Program-made: the position numbers and the translations under genes
The notes under the pieces: generated by a model
The model's input: the letters and a program-made list of their open reading frames with translations, nothing else
The model's database searches: none
Told to the model about the DNA's origin: nothing
NCBI RefSeq assembly: GCF_014644555.1
Contig: NZ_BMKX01000005.1
Span: 62,001-126,000, forward strand
DNA: 64,000 nt
Source of the DNA: Glutamicibacter ardleyensis
GTDB taxonomy: Bacteria > Actinomycetota > Actinomycetes > Actinomycetales > Micrococcaceae
Reading direction: 5' to 3'
Shown here: piece after piece, positions 27,534 through 35,806 of the stretch
Position numbering within the stretch: position 1 is the first letter of the stretch
Layout: every line of letters starts with the position of its first letter

Positions 27534-28277
27534 TTAGCGAGCGCGACGGTTAGGTCGTGCACGATTCGGGTCGATGCCCTTAGGGATCGGCAAGCGGTTT
27601 GCGGTCAAGGTAGTCAGTCGCTTATCAACTGCGCTGATTTCCAGTTTGGTAATCGATTTAGGAAGCTTCTTCATCTTCTTGCTCACGTCAACCAGATCAG
27701 TCTGGTCTTCGCTCTGGCCAGCGTTGATCACATGAATCGGAACGTTTGGCAGCACGCGAGAAATACGCTTACGCTCGGAAGTCACCAAATCGCGAACGCG
27801 GTTGGTTGGACCTTCGGTAACAAGTACGACGCCTGGGCGTCCGACTGCCAAGAACACTAAGTCCTGGTGACGGTTAAACGCTACTGGCTCATCCTTCAAA
27901 ATCCAGCCTCGACGTAGCACGCTCATTGCTGCTCCGGCGGCGCCTGGACGGCCTATAAGCTGTGCGAACGCAGCTTTCTCGGCCCGTCGGGACAAGATGA
28001 ACAGGGCGGCAAGTAAGCCGAGCGGGATCGCGATAATCAGCAAGGTGATCCAGTTCTGGATCAGAATGCCGATGATCAGACCTACAACAATGACACCAAG
28101 GAATGCCAGAAGCATCCACCAAACGACCATCGGGTCATTACGGCGGGTCATCTGGAAGACCTGGCCCATTTGCTTTAGGCGACCGGGCTCTTTATTTTGT
28201 TTTTCAGCTTTGGGTTTACGCGAAAACAAACCACGCTTCTGCTGCGCGGCCGCATCGTTATCGGAGTTTTTGGCCAT
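27534..28277 (-). CDS. DUF4191 family membrane protein
   Basis: This 247-residue protein has a basic N-terminal tail, two close hydrophobic segments (about 52-72 and 74-95), and a cytoplasmic C-terminal domain. The latter contains GRPGAAGAAMSVLRRGWILKDEPVAFNRHQDLVFLAVGRPGVVLV. This matches the actinobacterial DUF4191 family, which is encoded next to lipA in most members of the phylum. The conserved linkage with lipA/lipB and glnA is the only clue to function. On the minus strand TAGAAT (28292-28287) lies 9 bases before the ATG, giving at most a 2-3 base leader. Confidence 0.85.
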   Translation of the reverse strand: MAKNSDNDAAAQQKRGLFSRKPKAEKQNKEPGRLKQMGQVFQMTRRNDPMVVWWMLLAFLGVIVVGLIIGILIQNWITLLIIAIPLGLLAALFILSRRAEKAAFAQLIGRPGAAGAAMSVLRRGWILKDEPVAFNRHQDLVFLAVGRPGVVLVTEGPTNRVRDLVTSERKRISRVLPNVPIHVINAGQSEDQTDLVDVSKKMKKLPKSITKLEISAVDKRLTTLTANRLPIPKGIDPNRARPNRRAR

Positions 28278-28370
28278 AGTGCTTCAATTCTACGCGATCT
28301 AACTGGCTTATTTTTCTGCAGGGCTCTTTACAAGAGAATTTACTTGGTTTTGGCACTGTACGCGACAAAG

Positions 28371-28413
28371 CGTCGGACCCAACAGCCGATTTTTGCGGCT
28401 GTTGGGTCCGACG
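28371..28413. terminator. Terminator after lipA
   Basis: A perfect 18-bp stem (28371-28388 with 28396-28413, 7-base loop), arm starting CGTCGGACCCAACAG, stands 20 bases past the lipA stop. The T-run is in the loop, not after the stem. Confidence 0.75.
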
Positions 28414-28433
28414 AAATAAAACTCTCGTGTTGC

Positions 28434-29435
28434 TTAGCGACTAAGTAGCGAAGCGGCTTCCTGTCGGGTAGTACCCGAAGATTCAATGTTGGACAATGCT
28501 TCAGGGATCTCGCGACCCTTCTTGCGCATTGCACCGGCCCAGAGTCGGCCAGCACGATACGAAGAACGTACTAATGGACCGGACATTACACCGGAGAATC
28601 CGAGTTCTTCGGCTTCTTGTTGCAGTTCGAGGAATTCTTGTGGCTTCACCCAGCGGTCCACTGGCAGGTGGCGCTCGGTAGGGCGCAGGTACTGGGTAAT
28701 GGTCAGGAGATCGCAACCGGCTTCGTGCAGGTCACGCATGGCTTCGGAGATTTCTTCACGAGTTTCGCCCATACCCAAAATCAGGTTCGACTTAGTAATC
28801 AAGCCTCGCTTCCGGCCATGGGTGATGACATCCATGGAACGTTCGTAGCGGAAGGCCGGACGAATACGCTTGAAAATACGTGGAACGGTCTCGACGTTGT
28901 GGGCGTAGACCTCAGGTTCGGAATCGCAAATGGCATCCAAATTATCTGGTTTACCCGAGAAATCTGGGATCAACAGTTCCACACCGGTGGTGGGGTTCAT
29001 CTTGTGTACCTGGCGTACGGTCTCGGCGTAGAGCCAGACACCCTCGTCTTCGAGATCATCGCGAGCTACGCCGGTGATCGAAGCGTAACGAAGGTCCATT
29101 TTCTTGACGCTCATGGCCACCTTGAATGGCTCTGAACGATCAAGTGCGGCAGGCTTGCCAGTGTCAATCTGACAGAAGTCACAGCGACGGGTGCATTCTG
29201 AGCCACCGATAAGGAAGGACGCTTCGCGATCTTCCCAGCATTCGAAAATATTTGGGCAACCGGCCTCTTCGCACACCGTGTGTAGGCCTTCGGACTGCAC
29301 GAGATTTTTTAGCCCGACGTATTCGGGGCCGATTTTCAGTTCTGCGCGAATCCACTCTGGCTTGCGCTCTACAGGAGTCTGGGCGTTGCGTTTTTCGACG
29401 CGCAGCAGTCGTCGGCCTTCAGGTTCAATGCTCAT
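28434..29435 (-). CDS. lipA: Lipoyl synthase (radical SAM)
   Basis: LipA inserts two sulfurs into the octanoyl group on lipoyl domains. Both iron-sulfur clusters are supported: the auxiliary-cluster motif [12 protein letters not shown] (three Cys) and the radical-SAM motif CTRRCDFC. The C-terminal segment [11 protein letters not shown] carries the serine that ligates the auxiliary cluster. The length is 333 residues. AAGGACC precedes the ATG. It lies 32 bases downstream of lipB, so the two form an operon. The likely lipoylated target in the window is the E2 protein at 32262-34016. Confidence 0.97.
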   Translation of the reverse strand: MSIEPEGRRLLRVEKRNAQTPVERKPEWIRAELKIGPEYVGLKNLVQSEGLHTVCEEAGCPNIFECWEDREASFLIGGSECTRRCDFCQIDTGKPAALDRSEPFKVAMSVKKMDLRYASITGVARDDLEDEGVWLYAETVRQVHKMNPTTGVELLIPDFSGKPDNLDAICDSEPEVYAHNVETVPRIFKRIRPAFRYERSMDVITHGRKRGLITKSNLILGMGETREEISEAMRDLHEAGCDLLTITQYLRPTERHLPVDRWVKPQEFLELQQEAEELGFSGVMSGPLVRSSYRAGRLWAGAMRKKGREIPEALSNIESSGTTRQEAASLLSR

Positions 29436-29467
29436 TAAAGGGTCCTTCTACGTTTGAAATCTTGTGC

Positions 29468-30115
29468 TTAGACGACTTGTGGAGTGAGCAGACGCTCAAG
29501 TTCCTCTTGTACCCGATCAACGACGTCGTTGGGGGAAACCGTCTGGCCTAGTTCTTGGGAAATTGTGGTGACGCCAGCATCGGTGATGCCGCAGGGGATG
29601 ATCTGGTCATATGCAGTGAGATTATTCGAACAGTTGAGCGCAAACCCGTGCATCGTGACTCCACGGTTGATGCGGATACCAATAGCGGCGATCTTTCGGT
29701 CTTGCTCGCCGTTAACTCCTGGTACCCAAACGCCTGAGCGACCTTTAACCTGTACGGTCGGGATTCCTATTTCATCGATAACGTTAATTAACGCCTCTTC
29801 TAAAGTCTCAACGTATAGACGAATCGCGCTGATCTTCTTGAGTTTTACGATCGGATATCCGATGAGCTGGCCCGGGCCATGCCAGGTTAGCTTTCCTCCA
29901 CGATCAACGTCGACAACGGGGGTGCCATCAAGTGGTAAATCTTCAGGTTCGGTCCTCTTGCCGGCGGTATACACCGCCTCATGCTCAAGAAATAGGACTC
30001 TTGGGGTCTGTTCATCGGCTGCTACAGCATCGTGCAAATTTTGCTGATAATCCCATGCTTGCATATATGGAATTAGTTCCGTGCCGAGTCCGACTCGTTC
30101 GAATTCGATCGCCAT
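29468..30115 (-). CDS. lipB: Octanoyl-[ACP]:protein N-octanoyltransferase
   Basis: LipB transfers octanoate from acyl carrier protein to the lipoyl-domain lysine, the first step before LipA. The signature RGGKLTWHGPGQLIGYPIV, then KIAAIGIRINRGVTMHGFALNCSNN and IIPCGITDAGVTT with the active-site cysteine, are all present. The length is 215 residues. The ATG at 30115 has TAGGGT (30128-30123) 7 bases upstream on the minus strand and no clear ribosome site, so a leaderless start is likely. It is divergent from the kinase gene. Confidence 0.96.
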   Translation of the reverse strand: MAIEFERVGLGTELIPYMQAWDYQQNLHDAVAADEQTPRVLFLEHEAVYTAGKRTEPEDLPLDGTPVVDVDRGGKLTWHGPGQLIGYPIVKLKKISAIRLYVETLEEALINVIDEIGIPTVQVKGRSGVWVPGVNGEQDRKIAAIGIRINRGVTMHGFALNCSNNLTAYDQIIPCGITDAGVTTISQELGQTVSPNDVVDRVQEELERLLTPQVV

Positions 30116-30122
30116 ATTGGCA

Positions 30123-30128
30123 ACCCTA
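30123..30128 (-). promoter_or_regulatory. -10 box for leaderless lipB
   Basis: On the minus strand TAGGGT is followed by 7 bases and then the lipB ATG. Confidence 0.5.
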
Positions 30129-30208
30129 CGCCTTTTGGAACATTGCCTGCTAATTGGCTGGCGAGGGCTTCGCTGTGGATAACTTCAACGCCTTTTTCGA
30201 TTTTGCGT

Positions 30209-30214
30209 TAGAAC
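30209..30214 (+). promoter_or_regulatory. Possible -10 box for the kinase gene
   Basis: TAGAAC ends 6 bases before the ATG at 30221. The last base departs from TAnnnT, so support is weaker than for the other leaderless genes. Confidence 0.35.
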
Positions 30215-30220
30215 TGAATC

Positions 30221-31732
30221 ATGAGTGATTCAAACAATTTACTGGCGTGGCCGACCTGTCCGGGGTACGTGACGGTGCGACCGCTAAATGCCAAGTCACC
30301 ATGCAAAGTTTGGTTAATGCGTCGTGACTCAGATCAGAGTTACATGGTGTTGAAGATTTCCTCTGAGGCAGAACGTATTTGTTCCTTGCGGCAGAAACAG
30401 GTTGAATCAGCAAGGAAATATGTCGTCGATTTTTACGGTACTCTCACGACACAATTAGGCGCCGGTATTCTCATGGAGTATTGCCCGGGCGGTAGCCTGG
30501 CTCAGCTTCTAGAAGAGCGCGCCCCATTTTCGTTGGGGGAGTGCGTCACTGCCTTGGCCCCGATTGCCCAAACCCTCTCCGCACTACATGCCAGTGGACA
30601 GGTGCATGGGGATGTATCAGCGAGCAATGTGCTGCTCACGGCCGAGGGTATGCCAAAGCTGGGGGACTTCCAAGAGGCTCGAATTGCTAGCGACCAGAGC
30701 GTAGGTTCGGGCACACCTGGATTTATGGCACCAGAAGTAGCCGCATGCCAAATCGAATCTCGCGTAGGTGAGCAGGATGTTTACTCACTCGGAGCTTGCC
30801 TCTGGTTTCTACTCGAAGGTACCGCGCCGCCAGAGCCAGGGCAACGTCCTCCCATTACGGTGATCTTCCCCCAAATACCGACACTCATACACGAATTGAT
30901 GCTGGATTCTTTACATCTAGATCCTCGTCAGCGCCCAACAGCCGAACAGTTTGCTAGAACATTGTTTGCAGCTGCACAGGCCGAACCAATTGATTGGCAA
31001 CATTGCACGCCGACGGACTCGACTCATTTGATGGCAACCGTTCACCCCGAAGTGAAATCGAAACATGCGCGGGTCAAGCTACGGAAGGTGAAAGGTCCCA
31101 AAAAACCATCCTCAGCTGCGCAGTCCCACTGGCAAGAGCACGAGCTACATCAAACCCCAGGACGCAGCAAGGTGTATTTGACTGTCGTCGGCGGAATCTC
31201 GCTTATCGTCGTCAGTATCCTGGGTGTGAATCTCATGGGGGATCAGCGGAATAGCACCAAAGCAGAGAACACGGAACCGGCTGTACCGGTTGAAGACTGC
31301 CGGATACAAGACGCTGCGGTGGTCCCGGCCTGTGCGTTTTCAGCGGATGTCGTCATTGCCAACTTCCTGAAACTGTCCGGCGAACGAGACGCAGCTTTGG
31401 AAGCTAAAAACATCAAGGCTTTAGCGAGGATCTATCCGCCTGCCTCGGAGCAGTTGGAACGCGACAAGCAAATGCTCGACAGCTTGGCAGAGTTGGAGCT
31501 AGGGCTCAGTGGGTTGAATACGACGCTGGAAGACATTTCAATCATGGCTCGTGCACATCCTGACACCGTGATACTTAGCGCAACCTCGACGCAAGAAGCC
31601 TATGACTATATCAATGCAAAGGACCAAGTGGTTCATCGTGCGGCGAGCGGAGCACATGAACGTATCCAGGTGGAACTCAAACTCGTTGAAGGGCAATGGA
31701 AAATTGGTAAATTACTTGGCCGTGGGGCATGA
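30221..31732 (+). CDS. Atypical membrane-anchored Ser/Thr protein kinase-like protein
   Basis: This 503-residue protein has a kinase-like domain (about 10-250), a basic linker, one membrane segment (about 318-338), and an outside domain of about 160 residues with two cysteines (Cys360 and Cys371). The ATP-lysine is in YMVLKIS (Lys45). The catalytic loop reads VHGDVSASNVLL (Asp131, Asn136), so the usual lysine after HxD is serine. The magnesium motif is DFQ rather than DFG (149-151), while MAPE is kept. The glycine-rich loop is not recognisable. It could be a weak kinase or a pseudokinase. The C-terminal end resembles an NTF2-like fold, which is only an impression. No substrate or partner is adjacent. 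Confidence 0.8.
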   Translation: MSDSNNLLAWPTCPGYVTVRPLNAKSPCKVWLMRRDSDQSYMVLKISSEAERICSLRQKQVESARKYVVDFYGTLTTQLGAGILMEYCPGGSLAQLLEERAPFSLGECVTALAPIAQTLSALHASGQVHGDVSASNVLLTAEGMPKLGDFQEARIASDQSVGSGTPGFMAPEVAACQIESRVGEQDVYSLGACLWFLLEGTAPPEPGQRPPITVIFPQIPTLIHELMLDSLHLDPRQRPTAEQFARTLFAAAQAEPIDWQHCTPTDSTHLMATVHPEVKSKHARVKLRKVKGPKKPSSAAQSHWQEHELHQTPGRSKVYLTVVGGISLIVVSILGVNLMGDQRNSTKAENTEPAVPVEDCRIQDAAVVPACAFSADVVIANFLKLSGERDAALEAKNIKALARIYPPASEQLERDKQMLDSLAELELGLSGLNTTLEDISIMARAHPDTVILSATSTQEAYDYINAKDQVVHRAASGAHERIQVELKLVEGQWKIGKLLGRGA

Positions 31733-31775
31733 CAAAGGCGAGGCATCCGTGAAACGTCGGAATACCTCGCCTTTG
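31733..31775. terminator. Bidirectional terminator after kinase gene
   Basis: CAAAGGCGAGG (31733-31743) pairs with CCTCGCCTTTG (31765-31775). It starts directly after the kinase stop codon and faces the convergent membrane-protein gene. Confidence 0.65.
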
Positions 31776-31801
31776 ACTAAGACCAGGGGCTTGCGTTGGG
31801 G

Positions 31802-32152
31802 TTAGACCCAGAGCACGGCGATCGCGATATTGATCAGAGCCATGCCGCCTGTGGCGTGAGCAAGTCCGGTAGGAACTTCCTCGCCGGCCTTGATCTTCTT
31901 GCGACCCAAGAATGCAGCAACGGCGATGATGATCGCGATAACGACCTTAACGCCGATCTTGACGTGGTTCACATCCCCATCGTTAGCCTCTGCCATACCC
32001 ACCAAAGCTAGGCCGGTGACGAGCTGGGCAATCGCGCCATACCACTGCCAAACGTTGACGGTTGGAGTCTTGAAGTTAGCCAGCCAGCCGCCAAAGATCG
32101 CTGCTGCGCCGAGAATATGCAGAAAAACTAGAAAGAGAGTTAAGAAGGTCAT
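31802..32152 (-). CDS. Small integral membrane protein, 116 residues
   Basis: Four hydrophobic segments (about 3-24, 37-53, 66-82 and 98-115) make up nearly the whole protein. It begins MTFLTLFLVFLHILGAAAIFGGW, a pattern shared by small actinobacterial membrane proteins of unknown function. A short soluble loop KKIKAGEEVPTG precedes the last helix. The ATG at 32152 has TAGGCT (32164-32159) ending 6 bases upstream on the minus strand, again the leaderless arrangement. No function can be assigned. Confidence 0.75.
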   Translation of the reverse strand: MTFLTLFLVFLHILGAAAIFGGWLANFKTPTVNVWQWYGAIAQLVTGLALVGMAEANDGDVNHVKIGVKVVIAIIIAVAAFLGRKKIKAGEEVPTGLAHATGGMALINIAIAVLWV

Positions 32153-32158
32153 GACTCT

Positions 32159-32164
32159 AGCCTA
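32159..32164 (-). promoter_or_regulatory. -10 box for leaderless small membrane gene
   Basis: On the minus strand TAGGCT is followed by AGAGTC and then the ATG at 32152. Confidence 0.45.
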
Positions 32165-32191
32165 ATTGATTTTCGACGAATTGTAGAAACG

Positions 32192-32229
32192 ACGATCGCC
32201 CCTCCCGAAGTATCGGAAGGGGCGATCGT
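32192..32229. terminator. Terminator after sucB
   Basis: A 17-base stem with one mismatch (32192-32208 with 32213-32229, 4-base loop), arm ACGATCGCCCCT, stands 33 bases past the sucB stop. Confidence 0.75.
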
Positions 32230-32261
32230 TGAGCTAGCTATTCTAAGCCGATTTGGGAGCT

Positions 32262-34016
32262 TTACAGACCCAAGTCGCCTTCGAAAGCGCCACCCTCAAG
32301 GCGAGCCTTGAGAGTCTGCAGGAAACGACCTGCATCGGCGCCGTCAACTAGACGGTGATCGTAAGTCAGGCACAGGTACATCATGTGGCGGATGGCAATC
32401 GAATCGTTGCCGTCTGCGTCCGTGATAACCATTGGACGCTTCACGATCGCACCGGTACCCAGGATTGCGACCTGTGGCTGGTTGATGATCGGGGTGTCAA
32501 ATAGTGCGCCAACCGAACCAATGTTGGTGATCGAGAAAGTGCCACCGGAAAGCTCATCCGGACCAATCTTGTTGGTACGGGTGCGCTCTGCAACGTCGGC
32601 AATGCGCGAAGCCATACCGGCGAGGTTCAGATCGCCCGCGTTCGAAACGACAGGAACCAGCAGGCCCTTGTCGGTGTCGACAGCAAATGCCAGGTGCTCG
32701 GCATTGTGGTAAGTGATCTGCTGAGTCTCTTCGTCGTACTCGGCATTCAGCTTCGGGTGTGCCTTCAATGCTTCGGCAACTGCCTTAGCAATGAATGGCA
32801 GGTAGGTGAGGTTGACGCCGTTGACTGCCTTGAAATCGGTCTTGGCAGAAGCACGCAGCTTGACCACGCGGGTCATATCAATCTCGTGAACCTGAGTCAG
32901 CTGAGTGGAGACCTCAAGGGACTCGCGCATACGACGGGCGATAACCTGACGGATGCGTGGGGCCTTCGCGGAGGTACCGCGCAACGATGAAGCTTCGACA
33001 GCCGGTGCGGCTGCTGGCTTGGTTGCTGCTGGAGCTGGAGCTGAAGCAGCTGGTGCTGCAGCTTCCTTGGCGGCCACTGCGTCGAGAACGTCCTGCTTAC
33101 GGATGCGTCCACCAACGCCGGTGCCCTTGACCGAGGCGATGTCGATGCTGTGCTGGTTAGCCAAGCGACGTACCAATGGAGTTACATAGCCAGCGTCGGA
33201 GTTGTTCTCAGCTGCTGGCGCTGCAGGAGCTTCGGCCTTAGCGGCTGGAGCTGGTGCAGCAGGAGCGGCTGGAGCCTCTGTCTTTGCTGGTGCTTCTTCC
33301 TTGGCAGCTGGTGCTGGAGCGGCCGGAGCCTCTTCCTTGGCAGCTGGTGCTGGAGCGGCCGGAGCCTCTTCCTTGGCTGCCGGAGCAGCGCCGGCGGCAC
33401 CGATGATTGCAAGGACGGCACCAATTTCGGCGGTGTCATCTTCGGCTACGCGGATTTCCAGCAAGGTGCCAGCAACTGGCGATGGAACCTCGGTGTCAAC
33501 CTTGTCGGTGGAAACCTCAAGTAGTGGCTCGTCGACGGCTACTTCTTCGCCAACTTCCTTCAACCAGCGGGTGACGGTACCTTCGGTAACCGATTCGCCC
33601 AAAGCTGGGAGGGTGACTTCGGTGCCGGTGCCGGTGCCGGAAGCTGCTGGAGCCTCTTCCTTAGCAGCCGGAGCTTCCTCTTCCTTGGCGGCTGGTGCTT
33701 CTGCTTCTGCAGGAGCTTCCTCAGCAGCGGGTGCCTCTTCTGCGGCAGGAGCCTCAGGAGCTGCTTCGCCGGAGCCAGAGCCATCGCCAATACGAACTAG
33801 AGGTGCGCCAACTTCGGCTTCCTCATCTTCGGCGACAAAAATTTCTTCGATAACGCCAGCAACAGGTGATGGAACCTCGGTGTCGACCTTGTCGGTGGAA
33901 ACTTCCACCAATGGCTCGTCAACCTCTACGCGGTCGCCGACCTGCTTCAGCCAGCGGGTTACCGTACCTTCGGTAACGCTTTCACCCAGTGCGGGTAGGT
34001 TTACGGTCTCAGACAT
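32262..34016 (-). CDS. sucB: Dihydrolipoamide acyltransferase (E2) with two lipoyl domains
   Basis: This is the E2 core of a 2-oxoacid dehydrogenase, 584 residues. Two near-identical lipoyl domains (about 1-78 and 132-208) each hold [12 protein letters not shown] with the lipoyl lysines at Lys43 and Lys172. Ala/Pro/Glu/Lys-rich linkers follow. A peripheral-subunit-binding domain lies at about 277-315 ([21 protein letters not shown]). The catalytic domain ends with [16 protein letters not shown] (active His). The ATG at 34016 is chosen over an upstream in-frame start because it gives the standard [14 protein letters not shown]. It could serve succinyl (sucB) or pyruvate (dlaT) complexes; actinobacteria often share one E2. 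The E1 genes are not here. Confidence 0.92.
   Translation of the reverse strand: MSETVNLPALGESVTEGTVTRWLKQVGDRVEVDEPLVEVSTDKVDTEVPSPVAGVIEEIFVAEDEEAEVGAPLVRIGDGSGSGEAAPEAPAAEEAPAAEEAPAEAEAPAAKEEEAPAAKEEAPAASGTGTGTEVTLPALGESVTEGTVTRWLKEVGEEVAVDEPLLEVSTDKVDTEVPSPVAGTLLEIRVAEDDTAEIGAVLAIIGAAGAAPAAKEEAPAAPAPAAKEEAPAAPAPAAKEEAPAKTEAPAAPAAPAPAAKAEAPAAPAAENNSDAGYVTPLVRRLANQHSIDIASVKGTGVGGRIRKQDVLDAVAAKEAAAPAASAPAPAATKPAAAPAVEASSLRGTSAKAPRIRQVIARRMRESLEVSTQLTQVHEIDMTRVVKLRASAKTDFKAVNGVNLTYLPFIAKAVAEALKAHPKLNAEYDEETQQITYHNAEHLAFAVDTDKGLLVPVVSNAGDLNLAGMASRIADVAERTRTNKIGPDELSGGTFSITNIGSVGALFDTPIINQPQVAILGTGAIVKRPMVITDADGNDSIAIRHMMYLCLTYDHRLVDGADAGRFLQTLKARLEGGAFEGDLGL
33279..33386 (-). repeat. Tandem 36-bp repeats coding the E2 linker
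   Basis: About three tandem copies of a 36-base unit encode the 12-residue unit [12 protein letters not shown] (residues about 211-246 of the E2). The first two copies are identical at nucleotide level over the unit. Similar AAKEE repeats occur in the first linker. Confidence 0.75.
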
Positions 34017-34121
34017 CTTCCCGTATCTCCTCTTAAATAAAGCTTGAAGTGTGGTTTGGGTGGGCAACTAGTTACTTGTGCACACCCACAAACCGATGAA
34101 TGGAGGCGTTGCCTCCGAGCT

Positions 34122-34165
34122 TAGTACACCGGGTAGCGCGTGTGAACGTGCTACCCGGTGAACTA
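34122..34165. terminator. Terminator after lpdA
   Basis: The core stem CACCGGGTAGC (34127-34137) with GCTACCCGGTG (34150-34160) extends to 16 bases with one mismatch. It separates lpdA from sucB, so sucB probably has its own promoter in 34017-34121. Confidence 0.7.
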
Positions 34166-34174
34166 TCAGCGAAA

Positions 34175-35554
34175 TTAGCCGTGTAGTGGCTTGCCAGCCA
34201 GAGCCATTGCGGCCTCGCCTAGCGCTTCGTTCTGCGTTGGGTGTGCGTGGATGAGCTGTGCAACATCCTCTGGGTATGCTTCCCAGTTCACGATCAGCTG
34301 TGCTTCACCGATCTGCTCGCCAATGCGACCGCCAATGCCGTGAACGCCCACGATTGGACCGTTCTTGACGCGAACCATCTTGATCAGGCCGGAGGTGCCC
34401 AGGATCGAGGACTTGCCGTTGCCAGCCAAGTTGTACTCGGTGGTTTCGATCTGGTCCTCGCCGAACTTCTCCTTAGCCTTAGGCTCGGAGTAACCAACCG
34501 AAGCGATTTCTGGCTCGCAGAAAGTTACCTTCGGGATGTTGATGTCTTCAACGATGGTTGGGTTCTGTCCGGCGATTTCCTCGGCTACGAAGATGCCGTG
34601 CTGGTAACCGCGGTGGGCCAACTGTACGCCTGGGACGACGTCGCCAATTGCGTAGATGTTGCCAACGCCAGTGTGCAGACGTTCGTTTGGAATGATGAAG
34701 CCGCGATCCAGGGTGATGCCCTGCTCTTCGAAGCCCATGTTCTCGGTGACCGGGCCGCGACCCACTGCAACAAGAACGATTTCTGCTTCCAGAACCTTGC
34801 CGTCAGCCAGCGAGACCTTCACACCGTTATCGTCCTGCTCTACCTTCTCGAAGAAGACACCGGTGTTGAACTTGATGCCACGCTTCTTGAACGAACGCTC
34901 AAGGGTCTTGATAATGGCTGGGTCTTCGTTTGGTACCAGTGAAGGCAGACCTTCAACGATGGTGACGTCGACGCCGAAGGACTTCCATACCGAAGCGAAC
35001 TCGACACCGATGACGCCGCCACCGAGCACGATTGCGCTCTTTGGCATGTCAACCATGTTCAGCGCTTCGGTGCTGGTCAGTACGCGGCCACCGATTTCCA
35101 GACCGAAGGTCTTGGAAGTCGAACCGGTAGCAAGAACGATGTTCTTCCCCTTGTACGCGACACCATCTACGTCAATGGTGTCCTTGGAGACTAGGCGTCC
35201 GTTACCTTCGATAACGTTGACCTTCTTCATCTTCAATAGACCCTGAAGACCCTTGTGCTTGCCGGCGACGATGCCGTCCTTGTACTTGCGTACGCCACCG
35301 AGGTCAATTGACTCAAGCGACGAGTTGATGCCGTATTTGGCACCTTCGCGAGCATTCTCGGCGAGTTCTGCTGCATGCAGGTACGCCTTAGTCGGGATAC
35401 AGCCGGTGTGCAAGCAAGTGCCACCGACCTTTTCCTTCTCAATCAGTCCGACGGTGAAGCCCAACTGGATGGCGCGCAATGCGACCGAGTATCCAGCGGA
35501 ACCGCCGCCGAGGATGAGGACATCAAATTCTTGCGTTGCTGCCGAATCGGCCAC
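34175..35554 (-). CDS. lpdA: Dihydrolipoyl dehydrogenase (E3)
   Basis: This flavoprotein reoxidises dihydrolipoamide on E2 and passes electrons to NAD+. The FAD-binding GGGSAGYSVALRA, the redox disulfide GGTCLHTGCIPTK (Cys residues at about 46 and 51), the NAD-binding GGGVIGVEFASVW and the C-terminal active-site base region HAHPTQNEALGEA are all present. The length is 459 residues. The start is GTG with GAGGGAG 7 bases upstream. It is in the same direction as sucB, but a hairpin lies between the two genes. Confidence 0.96.
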   Translation of the reverse strand: MADSAATQEFDVLILGGGSAGYSVALRAIQLGFTVGLIEKEKVGGTCLHTGCIPTKAYLHAAELAENAREGAKYGINSSLESIDLGGVRKYKDGIVAGKHKGLQGLLKMKKVNVIEGNGRLVSKDTIDVDGVAYKGKNIVLATGSTSKTFGLEIGGRVLTSTEALNMVDMPKSAIVLGGGVIGVEFASVWKSFGVDVTIVEGLPSLVPNEDPAIIKTLERSFKKRGIKFNTGVFFEKVEQDDNGVKVSLADGKVLEAEIVLVAVGRGPVTENMGFEEQGITLDRGFIIPNERLHTGVGNIYAIGDVVPGVQLAHRGYQHGIFVAEEIAGQNPTIVEDINIPKVTFCEPEIASVGYSEPKAKEKFGEDQIETTEYNLAGNGKSSILGTSGLIKMVRVKNGPIVGVHGIGGRIGEQIGEAQLIVNWEAYPEDVAQLIHAHPTQNEALGEAAMALAGKPLHG

Positions 35555-35749
35555 GTGAACGCTCCCTCGTAATAGCTAAGTGAGGTCGGCCATGGCCGAC
35601 CAGGGGATCGGGTGGTGAACATATTCGCCCACGTCCGAGGGCGCGAGTAAAAATTCACCGGTGATGTTTCAAAACTTACTTTAGTACCGTCAATGCACCA
35701 GAGTCATCTTGAGTTGGCTAAAAGTCGGCCATATCTCGTATTTTGGCAC

Positions 35750-35792
35750 ACATTCCGGTGCGGGCTATGACATCGCCCGCACCAGAATGTGT
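35750..35792. terminator. Terminator after pepA
   Basis: CACATTCCGGTGCGGGC (35750-35766) pairs with GCCCGCACCAGAATGTG (35776-35792) with one mismatch, 15 bases past the pepA stop. Confidence 0.75.
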
Positions 35793-35806
35793 TCTAAAAG
35801 GCATTT

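Noticed and set aside
33202-34047. 281-codon frame on the plus strand opposite sucB
   Set aside because: It is an Ala/Gly/Ser-rich shadow of the lipoyl-domain and linker repeats. The minus strand is clearly the E2 gene.
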